64,000 bases of DNA from Zygnema cylindricum (GCA_037447655.1 JBBHKE010002020.1:1-64000); one strand, 5' to 3'; shown: positions 32,007-43,334, numbered from the stretch's first letter. Notes: generated by a model from the letters alone, not told the origin. Numbers and translations are program-made.

Positions 32007-35000
32007 CTATTCACTTAATCCCACTGCGTCCCTACAATACTTCAGTTTAGGAGCCGGAAGAGCTTTAGTGAGCATATCAGCAATCATTTTTGCATCTGGC
32101 AAATAGCATAATTTAATCACTCTAGAGAACACCTTTTCTCTTACAAAGTGTAATCTTACATCCATGTGCTTGCTTTTGAAATGGTGACTTGGGTTAGAAG
32201 CAATGGTAATGGCAGCCTGGTTATCACACCAGATCACTTGTGGACCAACCTGCATGTATCCCAACTCTTGTAACATGGATTTCACCCATAGGAGTTCTTT
32301 GAGGGCCGAGCTTGCTGCCATATATTCTGATTCCATCGTCGATTGTGCCGTGACCTTTTGAAGTTTGCTGCTCCAACAGCAAGTTCCGTTCCCAATTTGC
32401 AGAACGAATCCCGTGGTGGATTTTCGACTCGGCATATCGCCATAGCTTGCATCACTCCATGTTTGTAGCTTCACTTCTCCTCCGCCTAGTGTGAGTTTGA
32501 GGTCTTTGGTTCCTGCCAAGTATCTTAAAACTCTTCTTGCTGCATCAAAGTCAGATTTTCTCGGATTCTCTAGACTTCTGCTCAGTACCCCAACTGCTGC
32601 AGCAATATCCGGACGGGTACAGTTCATGAAATAAATTAAACTTCCCACTATCTGTCTGTAAGGTATCAATGTCATAGGATCATCCTCCCCTGACTCATAG
32701 ACTTCTCTGACAATAACACCTGGTTCTGTTTCTTCCCCCTCTAACCTTTGCCGAAACTCCATTGGTGTTACACATCCTTTTGCCCCCCGCATTCCATATT
32801 CATCTAACATGTTTCCAATAGCCTCCTTTTGAGTCAATTTTATTAATCTGTTTTTCCTGTCCCTTTCTACTTGAATACCCAAAATATATTTTGCCTCACC
32901 GAGGTCTTTCATCTCGAACCGTGATTTCAAAGCAGTTTTAATTTTGTTAATTTCAGCCATTGATTTGCTGACTAATAGTAAATCATCTACGTATACCGCT
33001 ATATATACTATTCCATCCTCACCTTGTAGAACATAGACAGAGTGATCAGAGCTTATCCTTTTAAAGCCTAGACCAGTTAAGAATTCATCAAGTTTTAGAT
33101 TCCATTGCCTCGGGGCCTGTTTTAGGCCGTACAACGATTTTAGCAGTTTACATACTAAATGCTCTTTTCCTGGTTCAGCATACATTTCAGGCTGCTGCAT
33201 GTAAATGGTCTCCTCTAGTTCTCCATGCAAAAAGGCCGTCTTTACATCCATTTGATGGATTTCCATATCTTCTATAGCAGCTAGAGATAGCAAAATCCTA
33301 ACTGTTGGAAATCTTACAACAGGAGAAAAAGTTTCTTCAAAGTCAATTCCTTCCTTTTGGTTATAACCCTTTGCCACAAGTCTAGCCTTGTATCGTTCAA
33401 TGGTATTATCTGGATTTAACTTCACCTTGAATACCCATTTGCTGCCAATCGCTTTTCGATCCGGAGGGAGGTCCACAAGCTCCCATGTCTGAGCCTCCAT
33501 GATCGACTTCATTTCATCGTTTGCCGCCTCGATCCAGTGATTCCGCTCCGGTGAGGAGAAGGCTTCCCGGATGGTCAGAGGCTCCCCTGAGGCTGCCGAG
33601 TACGCAAAGTGAGAACTTGCTTGCAGGCGGCTACTGGATCTTCTTCCCCCCGGAAATTCTGAGGCTGAAATTGTCGGATCCCGTGCGTTGCGCTTGTTGC
33701 GCTGGTTGCGATCCGTAGGCACTGACTGCTCTTGTTGCGCTTCGAAACGAACTTGTTGCGGAACCCAATTATTGTCCGACTCTGGTGGAGCCACTGGTGA
33801 AATTTGTATCTGTGGGACTATATTATGGATGCTATCTAAAATGACATATTCTTGTACTTTTTGCTGCTTCTGCTGCTCTGTCATTTTAAATAAGTCTATC
33901 GAGTCTAGTTCATCTTTCACAACTATATTCCTGGCGACAATGATTTTCTGTCTTTCAAAAACAAAGACTCTATAACCTTTAGAGTGGTCATCATATCCTA
34001 ACAAAATCCCCGGCAATCCCTTAGGTTCCATTTTCCATCTATCATTAGACGTATCCAAAATAAAACATTTACTTCCAAAGACCTTGAAGTGACTGACATC
34101 CGGTTTTCTGCCCGTCCAGATCTCATAAGGAGTGGTGTCTACCGATCTTGATCCTATCCTATTTTTGATATAAACTGCACAATTTAACGCTTCAGCCCAG
34201 AATTTCGGATCTACGTTTTTATCCGCAAGCATGGACCTAGAGCTTTCTGTGATAGTTCTATTTAGTCTTTCTGAGACCCCATTCTGTTCCGGAGAGTATG
34301 GGACAGTTAGTTTGTGACTGATACCTTCATTGAGTAAGAAATTTTCAAACTCTTTTGACGTATATTCTCCGCCATTATCCGATCTGAGCTCCAGAATTGG
34401 CCGACCGTGTAATTTCTCCGCCCACGCTTTGTAGTGTTGAAAGTGAGTGAAGACTTCACTTTTTTCTTTCATGAAGTAGACCTTAGTAAACCTCGAAAAA
34501 TCATCTGTAAATGTAACCATATATTTCATCCCCCCGGCAGATTGTACCTTTGCAGGGCCGAAAACATCAGAATGAATGAGTTGCAAGAGTTTAGTAGATC
34601 TGTGTTCAGACTCCTGAGGAAACGGTAATCTATGTATTTTTCCTAATGCACATCCATCACACGTTTTAGGTGACTGGTTTGACAGGGTGACTCCTTCCAC
34701 TTTACCAGCAGTGACCATCTTTTTCATACTATCATAATTCACATGGCCTAACCTTTTATGCCACAGCTCATCTGAGGATAATGCACCGAAATACAAAACA
34801 TCATTTTCTTTATTATCGGGCATATCCATTCGATACATTTTGCTGGCATCTCTAGTTCCCGTAACCGCAATTTTCCCATTTTTGCTAACAACCTGCCTGC
34901 CGTGTTTCAGATTGACCTCAAATCCTTTACTTTCTACCAAAGACGTTGAGAACAAATTTTTCTTAAAATCTGGGACATAAAGGACATTATGAAGAGTTCT

Positions 35001-35207
35001 CTCAACAGCTTTGCCCTCCACATCAACTAGCAGGGAGACATCGCCTACAGCCCGGGTTTGCACACTCATTCCACATGCATAGTAGATATTTTTCTCTGGT
35101 GTTGATGTCAGATTTTTGAAAACTGCCTTGTTCCAGCACATGTGGGCCGATGCTCCCGTGTCCATTATCCATCCATTGTCTTTAGCGCCCTCCATCGCTG
35201 CCGCCAT
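32007..35207 (-). CDS. copia pol: protease, integrase, RT and RNase H (intact 1066-codon frame)
   Basis: The domains run in the standard copia order. Protease has WIMDTGAS (Asp16). Integrase has zinc ligands H150, H155, C183 and C186 and a catalytic triad D214, D277 and E313. An integrase C-terminal region and Ser/Arg linker (to ~560) follow. RT has HQMDVKTAFLHGELEE (651-666) and YVDD (739-742). RNase H has SDASYGD (D919), STMESEYMA and CDNQAA. All expected catalytic residues are present. The listed start is simply the first Met; the frame is open upstream through the gag zinc knuckle to a stop near 35453, so the true product is probably a gag-pol polyprotein. It is the best preserved polymerase in the window. 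Confidence 0.95.
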   Translation of the reverse strand: MAAAMEGAKDNGWIMDTGASAHMCWNKAVFKNLTSTPEKNIYYACGMSVQTRAVGDVSLLVDVEGKAVERTLHNVLYVPDFKKNLFSTSLVESKGFEVNLKHGRQVVSKNGKIAVTGTRDASKMYRMDMPDNKENDVLYFGALSSDELWHKRLGHVNYDSMKKMVTAGKVEGVTLSNQSPKTCDGCALGKIHRLPFPQESEHRSTKLLQLIHSDVFGPAKVQSAGGMKYMVTFTDDFSRFTKVYFMKEKSEVFTHFQHYKAWAEKLHGRPILELRSDNGGEYTSKEFENFLLNEGISHKLTVPYSPEQNGVSERLNRTITESSRSMLADKNVDPKFWAEALNCAVYIKNRIGSRSVDTTPYEIWTGRKPDVSHFKVFGSKCFILDTSNDRWKMEPKGLPGILLGYDDHSKGYRVFVFERQKIIVARNIVVKDELDSIDLFKMTEQQKQQKVQEYVILDSIHNIVPQIQISPVAPPESDNNWVPQQVRFEAQQEQSVPTDRNQRNKRNARDPTISASEFPGGRRSSSRLQASSHFAYSAASGEPLTIREAFSSPERNHWIEAANDEMKSIMEAQTWELVDLPPDRKAIGSKWVFKVKLNPDNTIERYKARLVAKGYNQKEGIDFEETFSPVVRFPTVRILLSLAAIEDMEIHQMDVKTAFLHGELEETIYMQQPEMYAEPGKEHLVCKLLKSLYGLKQAPRQWNLKLDEFLTGLGFKRISSDHSVYVLQGEDGIVYIAVYVDDLLLVSKSMAEINKIKTALKSRFEMKDLGEAKYILGIQVERDRKNRLIKLTQKEAIGNMLDEYGMRGAKGCVTPMEFRQRLEGEETEPGVIVREVYESGEDDPMTLIPYRQIVGSLIYFMNCTRPDIAAAVGVLSRSLENPRKSDFDAARRVLRYLAGTKDLKLTLGGGEVKLQTWSDASYGDMPSRKSTTGFVLQIGNGTCCWSSKLQKVTAQSTMESEYMAASSALKELLWVKSMLQELGYMQVGPQVIWCDNQAAITIASNPSHHFKSKHMDVRLHFVREKVFSRVIKLCYLPDAKMIADMLTKALPAPKLKYCRDAVGLSE

Positions 35208-36084
35208 TGCAAATAGATCATCATCCTCCTCGTTAGAGAGTGAGAGAGACTCGTCATGATGAGATGAAGACGCCGAAAATAGTGCATTTCCTCGTTGTGA
35301 CGATCCCGTGAAGCCTTGATGAAACTGGCTCTGCTGCCAACCAGGCCTATATAGACCTGTTTCATTAGCCTTTTTAAGCTTAGGACAAAATTTGTATCCA
35401 TGACCTTTTTCATTACAATAAAAACAGCCATTGAAGGATTGTCTATTTCCTCTTTAATTAAACTGTCTAAACTGATTCTTGTTCTGATTAAACTGACTTC
35501 TCTGCTGATTAGAATGACCTTTTTTGTCAAATTCTGTGTTAAATGCCTCTACGTGTTTTTCACCATTCAGAATTTTAGAATCTGCCTCCTCTTCCAATAT
35601 CAAATTAATAGCTAACTGTAGTGTCCAGCTAGCTTTATCTTTTTGTTGCTATCAGACGCTGCTCTCATAGTATTAGGAAGACCCCTCATTAGCAAAGCAG
35701 CCTGCTAAAATTGAGGAAAAGATCCGCCTGCACAAGCATGAGAATCTATTAGTATTCGAAATTTGTTACAATATTCATCCATTGTGCCACTCGTGTATTT
35801 GTAGTCCCAAATTCGTCCAGCCAAAAATAGCTCTTCCTGTACATTAGCCTTTTCAAAATCATCCTTGAGAGATTTCCAGATATCGATCGCCTTTTTCATT
35901 TTTATCTGTGACATAGCCAATTCTTCTGAAATACAAAACTTCAGAATTGACCGAGCTTGCGAATTTTTCTTTGACCATGACGGATCTGATTCCGCCAGTG
36001 AACCATCCAAAATATCCAAGAGATTAACATTTTCGAAGTGTGTTTCCACCATATCCGCCCAATACGCGTATTTTTCTCCTGAGA
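35208..36084 (-). pseudogene. Element C gag (one stop, 5' end in gap)
   Basis: On the minus strand 36052-35705 encodes a copia capsid region (NVNLLDILDGSLAE, WKSLKDDFEKANVQ, SGTMDEYCNKFRI). Further downstream a CCHC zinc knuckle (CFYCNEKGHGYKFC, ~35430-35390) is in frame with pol. A TAA at about 35451-35453 interrupts QFN/RGN just before the knuckle, and the 35705 region is out of open frame. The gag start is missing in the assembly gap. Confidence 0.85.
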
Positions 36085-36094
36085 NNNNNNNNNN
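36085..36094. other. Assembly gap (10 N) in element C
   Basis: The gap falls between gag and the 5' LTR, so the gag start, the primer-binding site and the LTR inner end cannot be read. The real missing length may be larger than ten bases. Confidence 1.
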
Positions 36095-36972
36095 GTTCAG
36101 TTGCCTGCTCTAAGAGATTCGGGCCGCTGTTCATAAACTAATTTATTGGACATATCCTAAGAATCAGTATAACTCACACGTTACTATCTAATCAAAATCG
36201 CACTAATCCACGTGAATCTGGAATCACCGTCAAATCAAGAAAACCTGCATAGAACATCCTTGTGAACATAGTCGCCGTGTCGTGATACAACTTCATGTTG
36301 ATTCACTTCTCATATTCTGAATCCTGCATCTTGTAAAATACATAGGTCTGAAGGTCTGACACATTAGACGTCTGACAAAAACCCTTTGAAGACTCAACGT
36401 ATAGAATCACATACAATCTAGTTAACTCGACTTTGAGTGTTCCTACAAGATACGTCCAAAAGAACTAAACTGCCACTAAGGTCTAAGTGCACCTAATCAC
36501 GCTAAAACTAATCTATCATTGCACACTCAATATGACTAAGAATCCTATACAGGTTATTTAATCAAATACTTGTCGCCGGGCTTAGAGAATCTCGTCCGTT
36601 GACTTGACTCGAATCAACCGCAGTAGCGCAGTTCAATTCGTGTTTGTATTCAAAAATATCTGCAGCTTCGTAGCTGCTCCGTTATCACATACAAAAGTTC
36701 ATCGCAACTGCGTTTGTCTTGTTGCGTAGCAACTGCGTTGTTATGTACCAAAATATCCGCAGTTGCGTTTGACCCGTTGCGTGGCAGGCTGCGGTCGTCC
36801 GTACAGATCATATCAAAAATAACCGCAGCTGCACTTGTTCCATCTGCGTCGCAGCTGCGTTGTCAGTGCCAAAAACCTGTACTTTGATTCAAGTGATGAC
36901 CCGTGTCCATATAGATCTATTTTTCCGCCGTCCTACTAATTTGCTGAGACTTAAAGCTTTTCAAAAACAATA
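36095..36972 (-). repeat. 5' LTR of element C (partial)
   Basis: Positions 36437-36972 match the 3' LTR closely. Positions 36095-36436 do not resemble the corresponding part of the 3' LTR (30885-31250), so this segment may belong to a different LTR variant or be a joining artefact at the gap. Confidence 0.6.
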
Positions 36973-38660
36973 GAAGAGTGCATGAAAAATGGAGAGTGAG
37001 AAAGAGAAGGTGAATACTTTGTTAATGAAACTCCTAAATGATTATGAAAACATTATCAATATGGTTTAGGACTTGCGAGATCATCGATGGACTTGGAACT
37101 CCGTTGTAGGGATGATTTTGGGTTGGGAAAGCACAATTAAGATTTGGAAAGAAGGAAAGAGTGTTCAAGCATTAGCTGCGGGAACTAATTAGTGGGATAA
37201 GGATGCTAAGAAACCTTATGGAAACTTTGGTGGAGGAGGATGAGGAAACCATGACGAATCTAGATCAAGGCTTTTGAAGGGGCTTTGTCATTTTTGTAAG
37301 AAGCTAGGACATTACATGGTGGAGTGTACTAAACTGACAAGGCTGAGATTGAAGGAGGAACATGTCGAAAAACCAGCCGAAAAGAAAAAGAAGGCATTTG
37401 TGGTAACACAAGTCATCAAAGAGGATTCCGATGAGGACGATGGAGAACTCCTCCTCAATGAGAAGTTGGAGGTGAAAGGTGAGTCGCAGATTCCAAGGAG
37501 GCAAAAGTGTGCTTTCAGTGGAGTAAAAGAAGCTGCCGAAGAACGATGGATTATTGAATCAGGAGCCTCTATGCATATGTGTAGAGAAAAACCATTATTT
37601 ACCAAAATGAGAAAGATCCTTACTATAGAGATAAAGTATCGGGATGGGAGAATAGTGACAACTAATTTAGTGGGATCAGTGGATTTGAGAGTCTTAGTTG
37701 ATAGTAAGACATCTATAGTCACTTTTTGTGATGTTTTTTTTATTCCAGAGTTGAACAAAAATCTTATCTCTAAGTCTGTCGTAGACGATAAGGGTTTTGA
37801 GACTAGTACTAAGAAAGAAGTCTTTGTTGCGAGCTATGAGAATGAAGTGTACTTCACAGCTAAAAATTGTAGCTAGGGAATGTTTAGGCTGAATTTGAGT
37901 AATGGAAAAACGAGAGTTAACTATGTTGGTGTAAATGATTTGATGATGTGGCATAAAATATTGGGACATGTGCATTTATATAAATTGAAGTAAATGAAGA
38001 AATGGGTGTAGTTGAGGGAATACATTTTGGAGACAATGAGACTTTGAATGATTGTAGTGGATGTGCTCAAGGAAAATCCCACATGTTGCCTTTTCCAAAA
38101 GCCGCAACATATAAGGGTGAAAAGGTCTTAGATCTAGTTCATACTGACATATGGGGACTGGCCAAAGTACCATCAGTTGGACGAAAAATATGTATGCTTA
38201 CTATCCCTGATGATTGGTCTGGATGACCTAGAGTATATTTCTTGAAAAACAAATCTAAGGCTTCGACTTATTTTAAGGAGTATAAATCATGGAGTGAAAA
38301 GCTTCACGAGACACCTATAAAGAGAGTGAGGAGTGATAATGGCGCGGAATACACTTCTAATGAGTTTGAGGATTTTTTGAAAGAGGAATGGGTTCAACAC
38401 CAAAAGACTGTCCCAAAGAACCTATAACAAAACGGTGTTGCCAAGAGACTAAATCGGACATTAAGTGATAGTGCCCGTAGTATGTTGACAGATAAAAAGA
38501 TAAGAATTTTTTTTTGGGTAGAAGATATGAATTGTGCTAATTATCTCAAAAATAGGGTCCTAACCTCGGCGGTAAAAGGACAAACACCTTATGAAAGATA
38601 GACGGGGAGAAAACCAAATATTTCACACTTAAAGATGTTTAGAAGTTAATTATTTAGTCT
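36973..38660 (+). pseudogene. Element D gag end, protease and integrase (decayed)
   Basis: After the C insertion, gag resumes (VNTLLMKLLNDYENI). The zinc knuckle CHFCKKLGHYMVEC is at ~37285-37330. The protease box reads WIIESGASMHMC (~37545), with Glu where the catalytic Asp belongs. Integrase shows CSGCAQGK (~38055) and LVHTDIWG (~38140). RSDNGAEY is at ~38330 and QNGVAKRLNRT at ~38430, where Lys replaces the third acidic residue. Stops and frameshifts are numerous. Confidence 0.88.
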
Positions 38661-39238
38661 AAACACAGAAAAATCTGATTAGAAGTTAGATGCAAGAGGA
38701 AAGTCGGGATAATTACTTGGATATGATAAAAAAGTAAAGGGATACAAAGTTTATGATATCGAAAGAGAATACATAGTTCTAGTAAAACACTTGGTAGTCA
38801 TGAATGAAGGGAAGTTAATTGATCCCTTCAAATACACTACACTGGTTAGAATTAGAATTGAATCCTAAATGAGTTAGATTCAGATTCTTCTAACCGAACT
38901 CATGTTCAGCCTGACCTTGTAGAGGAAGAGGAAAATCTGACCGAGAGTGACCCTCTCTTGGAGTCACAACTTCCGGCTCAAAACGAAGAGAGACCAGAAA
39001 TAGACGACGAACGTCCGGAGATGGACTCCACGGATAGGGGAGAAGTTAAAGCTATTCGGAGAAATCCAAAATTACCCACCATTCCAACGTCGGAGTTTGA
39101 AGGAGGAATGAGAAGCAGCAAGAGACTTCAAGAGGGACAAATGAACAACAAGGTAACTAAGGTGTCACATTTTAGTGAACCCTAGACATACTCGGAGGCA
39201 ATTAAAAGTGCGGAAAGTAGTAGATGGGTGACAGCCAT
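38661..39238 (+). pseudogene. Element D integrase tail and linker, ending at the gypsy insertion
   Basis: The integrase C-terminal region is decayed to ~38870. The acidic linker and EGGMRSSKRLQEGQMNNKV (from 38958) follow. The last D codons (WVTAI near 39238) stop just before RT, where the gypsy LTR end (T)CGAGCATGCG begins. Confidence 0.82.
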
Positions 39239-41010
39239 ATCGAGCATGCGTGGGGAACATAGGAATAAGGCCCACAGCCCGAAATAGTGTGCACTATAGT
39301 CCTATAAATAACCCTGAATGCCGATGTTTCCCGTGATGGTGAGAATGCCCAATTCTGCCCTTTATTCACCCCCGTAGACATGCATGCAAGGCGTAGAATG
39401 AAGTAGAACATGCAATGGGAATTAATGCATGCGAAGGTGAAAAAGATACCCCCCCTACTCCCCACCTTTTTCCCATTGCCCCGAGAAAAGGATTTGTGTT
39501 GAGGTGATCGGGCTGAGGTCCCAATTTCCGTGTGTTGATCCAGTAGAAGTCCGCCAAATGTGTCCTCAAAATCCACTGTTCTAGTTTAAAAGATTCTAAC
39601 ATTCTGTTCCGTCGAAACTGCCGGCGAAGGCCAAAAATGACTACCACAGAGGACCGAATAAACTTCCACGCAGAAATAAAGAAAATAAAAAGAATTGGTC
39701 GTCTCATATTTAACAATACCACCTTGGCCCAGAAAATGGAATAAAAGATAGAATTCATAATGATAGTAAAGCAAGCTCAACACACCCCGGAAAGCCAAGC
39801 GGAAACAAAAAGAAGACGAAATATTTCTTCTGTGGCACCGATGACCAGTACCATCCTCCTTCACACCTCGATTTCCCCTGATGTGAACCGACTAGACTCT
39901 TCTCACAATCAATGGCAAATTTCAAGATCGCCCAAAAGAATGGATAGTGCCAACTAACCACCCGAACTACGACCTCCAAACAAGGCAAATCCAAACCAAG
40001 ATGGCCATAGAGTCAAACACTCAAGCAAGAAAAAGATTCTCCAAAAGAAGGTTTGTTTGGAATTTTCTGAGGGTTTTCAAAGGAGACACTACTGAAAAAG
40101 CAACCTGTCTTCTTCGGCCCCAAGTGCGTTATACATCAAAGTTTGTGATATTTTAGGTCCAAAAGTCAAATCCATGCTACTAACCAATGAGCTGCAAGCA
40201 AGTGTAACTGAACTAACATAAGACAAAATCACCCGTACTACACTTAAGGCAAAAATTTATGTTTTTGATTGGGGCTTCATCTGCGGCCGAAAGTAATAAA
40301 TCGTTCCACTATTATAAGGCAAAGTACAAAAAAAGGGACACGAAAGTGCCAGACTTTGACCTAAGGTAATTAATGGACCGAAAGTCAGCTGACCTTGAAC
40401 TGAATCACTACTGACAGCTTACAGCTTAATCTAGACAACAATCCGAGAAGTTACATGGCAATCCATAATGTACCCCCTAAGAGGGCAGGCGGAAACTTTT
40501 CCCATGTAACGTAATTGCAATTTTTGAGACGGTAGAACTTGGCCATCCCACCTCCGTTAGGCGCGAAATAAATTGTGTACCGCTCACTTTAGTAAATATA
40601 AGGATCGCGTCCAGCTTGGTGCACTCACTCCTTCGTACTGTGATGAGCGTACAAGTTAGAAAAGGCCCGGAAATCCTTTATAATATAAAGGTGTGCCAGA
40701 AACGCACACAAATTTGACAGCTGTGGAGCGTGCCTGGGGAACATAAAAATAAGCCCCGCAGCCCAAAATAGTATGCACTGGAGTCCTGTAAATAACCTCG
40801 AATGCGGATGCTTCCGGTGATGGTGAGAATACCTAAGTTTGCCCTTTATCACCCCCGTAGACATGTATACAAGGCATAGGATGAAGTAGAACAGGCAATG
40901 GGAATTAATGCATGGGAAGGTGAAAAAGATACCCCCCTTTCTCCCCACCTTTTTCCCATTGCCCCGGGAAAAGAGTTTGTTTTGAGGTGATCGAGCAGAG
41001 GTCCTAATTT
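39238..41010 (-). repeat. 3' LTR of gypsy element E with internal direct repeat
   Basis: It is about 1.77 kb. A ~280-bp unit at 40725-41010 recurs at 39240-39525. The outer end reads TATCGAGC, against TGTCGAGC in the sister copy. A possible promoter, CTTTATATTATAAAG on the minus strand (40676-40690), lies just past the inner unit. The inner boundary at the C run (41011-41018) is approximate. Confidence 0.6.
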
Positions 41011-41020
41011 CCCCCCCCAT

Positions 41021-41040
41021 CTTAGTCAATTGGGACTAAG
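41021..41040 (-). promoter_or_regulatory. Hairpin next to poly-G tract before the 3' LTR of E
   Basis: CTTAGTC-AATTGG-GACTAAG is a perfect 7-bp stem with a loop unlike that of the sister element at 23843-23862. It abuts eight C (41011-41018), the likely polypurine tract on the coding strand. Confidence 0.6.
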
Positions 41041-41059
41041 ATATAAAATTGTTATCCGC

Positions 41060-43334
41060 TTAATTCGCATTTCCCGCTGAACCATGTGTTTGAGGGCTGA
41101 GGGTGAGGCTCTTAGGAGGCGGGAATACATGATTGATGCCAACACTGGCTCTCATGATTACAGACCAAGACGTTTCCAAGCTGGGAGGACAGATTACATG
41201 TTGAGGAACGAAAGCAGAGTCGGCAAAGTAAGTTAGGTGGAAGGTGGGTTTGTCTTCCAATCCTCGAAGGTGGCAAGGGACGACATTGATTTGGTTTTTT
41301 TTATTTTTTCAGACATCTTTCCCCTCTAAGGTAAAAACCCCCTTTTTAGAAACCTCTACCACTTTCAAGATCACCCGACCGGCAGAAATAACCAACGTGT
41401 CCTTCTTCTGTTGCATTCTGTACACAAAATTTTCGGGCATAAACCGTTGGTGTCGTGGTACATAATTTCCGCTCCGTCATTGGGAATACCACTGCTGATC
41501 CCGGTGTGGAGCCGCCTGTAAATTTCCCATGGGGAGAGGCATCTCACTGTGGAATACTTTAGCTCTGTCGGCGAGCAGTTTTTTGACAGTCCCTTGGTCA
41601 TCCATTTCCTAGAGAACCACTAATGTTCAGTGGATACTACACCCATTAAAGATGAAAATGAGGCAAGAGTAGTCATCACAAAATTAAAACAAGCAAGAAG
41701 CACTCACAGATGATAAAAAAAACATACAAGTTTGGAACACAGCCAAAGACAATTTAGGCAATGAAATGGCCTACAAATCTGCCACAATGCAGAAAATACA
41801 AAGAGAAACACAAGTGCGAATTTTAACAAAAATATGCAAACAGATCTGAGAAATACTCTCAATCAAAGATATCAAAATGCTAAAGCATAATTTTATACAA
41901 CAAGTTCCTTACTTCTGAATTTGTTAAGTCCTACTCTTAAACCTAAAAGATCTAACCTTCTGAAAGCTAATAGCCACTCACTATCCTAACCAAGGTAAGA
42001 AGGCATACCAGCCATGCATCCATAATATCTACCTGTGCCAAGAAGGATACTTGAATATGTTAAGGTATGTCGTAGAGAATGAATCTGAATTGAGTCCTTA
42101 ATCAAACAAATCACGCCTATGTACAAAACATGGATATATTACGTCACACTATAATCTACAAAACACGTCGGATAATCATAGACATGGTCTTGGTTAATCA
42201 GCGTCCGTCGGTAACAAATCTCTGGCGTCCATCTTTCACCAGTTTCATCCAAGATGAAACTTTGTGTGACACCTCGGTCTTTCGGTGAATCTGAGTCGTA
42301 GAACCGAGTCTTGCGGAGTGTCTCATCTCAGTTTGCTGACGCGTGTCCCGCTAATGTGATACACAGTGTACTCTCTCACTGTTCACTGTCACACTAATTT
42401 TGGTATATATTGAACTAGGCTTCCACAAAATAAACTAAGTACTTTGAAGACACTCCCCTCACATAGGAGGCTTAGTGAGGACTAAAGCTTTCAAAACAAC
42501 AACCACCGCTTGGGCAGAGGCAGCTCTCGCCAGGATGCGATGTCATCCAAATAGGATGAAGTAAGGGCTATACGAGTGGAGGGAAGCTTGCCGGCTAAAT
42601 ATGTATTCCATAGCAATCGAGGGCACCCTATTGTCCCATTCCCCCAAATCTTCTTCGACTGCATATTTCCTTAGTGACCGCTTCAATGTTTGGACGTACC
42701 TTTTGGCCAAGCCGTCCGCTTGTGGGTGGTTCTGACTGGTTAATCGGTGGACAATGAGACATTTCTCCAATAGGTTGGAGAATTCTCCAGCAAATTTGGA
42801 ACCTTCAGCGGTGAGAACCTCTAGTGGCGCTTTGAATTGCGATAACACCCTCTGCAAAAAGGCATTTGCAATTGACTAAGACTCCTTACGGGGCAAAACC
42901 ACCAACTCTATCCATTTTGAAAAATGTTTTGATCATGACCAGCATGAAGCGATTTCCCTATCTACTGGTAAAAAGAGGCCCCAAAAGATCCAAAGACCAT
43001 CGAAAAAACATTCCCCGGATGGGTAGAGAGTGAAGATGTGTTCTGCCTTTTTTGTCAAAAGCTGGTTTTGCTTGATCGCAGAAGGAGCAAGTTTGTACAA
43101 TTCGGTTGACTAGGGTCCGCAACCCGTGCCACCAATAAGATCCTGTGACCAGAGAAGTGGTCCGTTTGTGACCGAAGTGTCCCATTGCTGATGGAGATGG
43201 GTAATTAAAGTTTCCCGATCAGCAGGGGGGAGGAACCACTTTCTTCGTCCCTTCCGCCCATTTCCGGAGGAGAATCCCCCAGTCCTTGTTATACTTCGCC
43301 ATTCAAGTCTGCACACGAGATAATTGAGCGCCAA
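41060..43334 (-). pseudogene. gypsy integrase of element E (broken, interrupted by a solo LTR)
   Basis: The zinc-binding part is at 43334-43000 (LITHLHQQW, GHFGHKRTT, CSFCDQAK). The core has WSLDLLGPL, VLTAEGSKFAGEF where the second catalytic Asp is replaced, and HPQADGLAKRYVQTLKRS with a Lys near the third acidic position. The C-terminal tail is at 41601-41060. The solo LTR at 41621-42501 splits the frame just upstream of MDDQGTV. Confidence 0.85.
41621..42501 (-). mobile_element. Solo LTR in gypsy integrase
   Basis: An 881-bp segment lies in the integrase frame, flanked by ACCAC on both sides (41616-41620, 42502-42506). Its right end, ACTAAAGCTTTCAAAACAACA, resembles the LTR end of element C. 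The left end reads TAATGTTC, so the canonical TG has probably mutated. There is no coding content. It is what remains after recombination between two LTRs. Confidence 0.75.

Larger units (their letters stand above)
30885..36972 (-). mobile_element. Copia element C with intact pol
   Basis: It is a minus-strand element in gag of D, with target duplication GAAGA at 30880-30884 and 36973-36977. Internal order on the minus strand is gag (broken, with assembly gap), then protease-integrase-RT-RNase H in one open frame. The outer LTR terminus at the right reads AACAATA instead of AACAACA. The two LTRs share only their last ~536 bp (see findings). Confidence 0.9.
29213..39238 (+). mobile_element. Copia element D (half-tRNA lineage), split by elements C and E
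   Basis: The plus-strand element consists of a 5' LTR (29213-30307), gag start (30308-30879), interruption by element C, then gag end, protease, integrase and linker (36973-39238). It breaks off about where RT begins, at the outer LTR end of gypsy element E. Its RT, RNase H and 3' LTR must lie to the right of E, outside the window. Coding is heavily damaged. Confidence 0.88.

Noticed and set aside
35165-35530. 121-codon frame starting MTKKVILIS as the gag of element C
   Set aside because: The zinc knuckle and the continuation into pol are in another frame; this one is a shadow.
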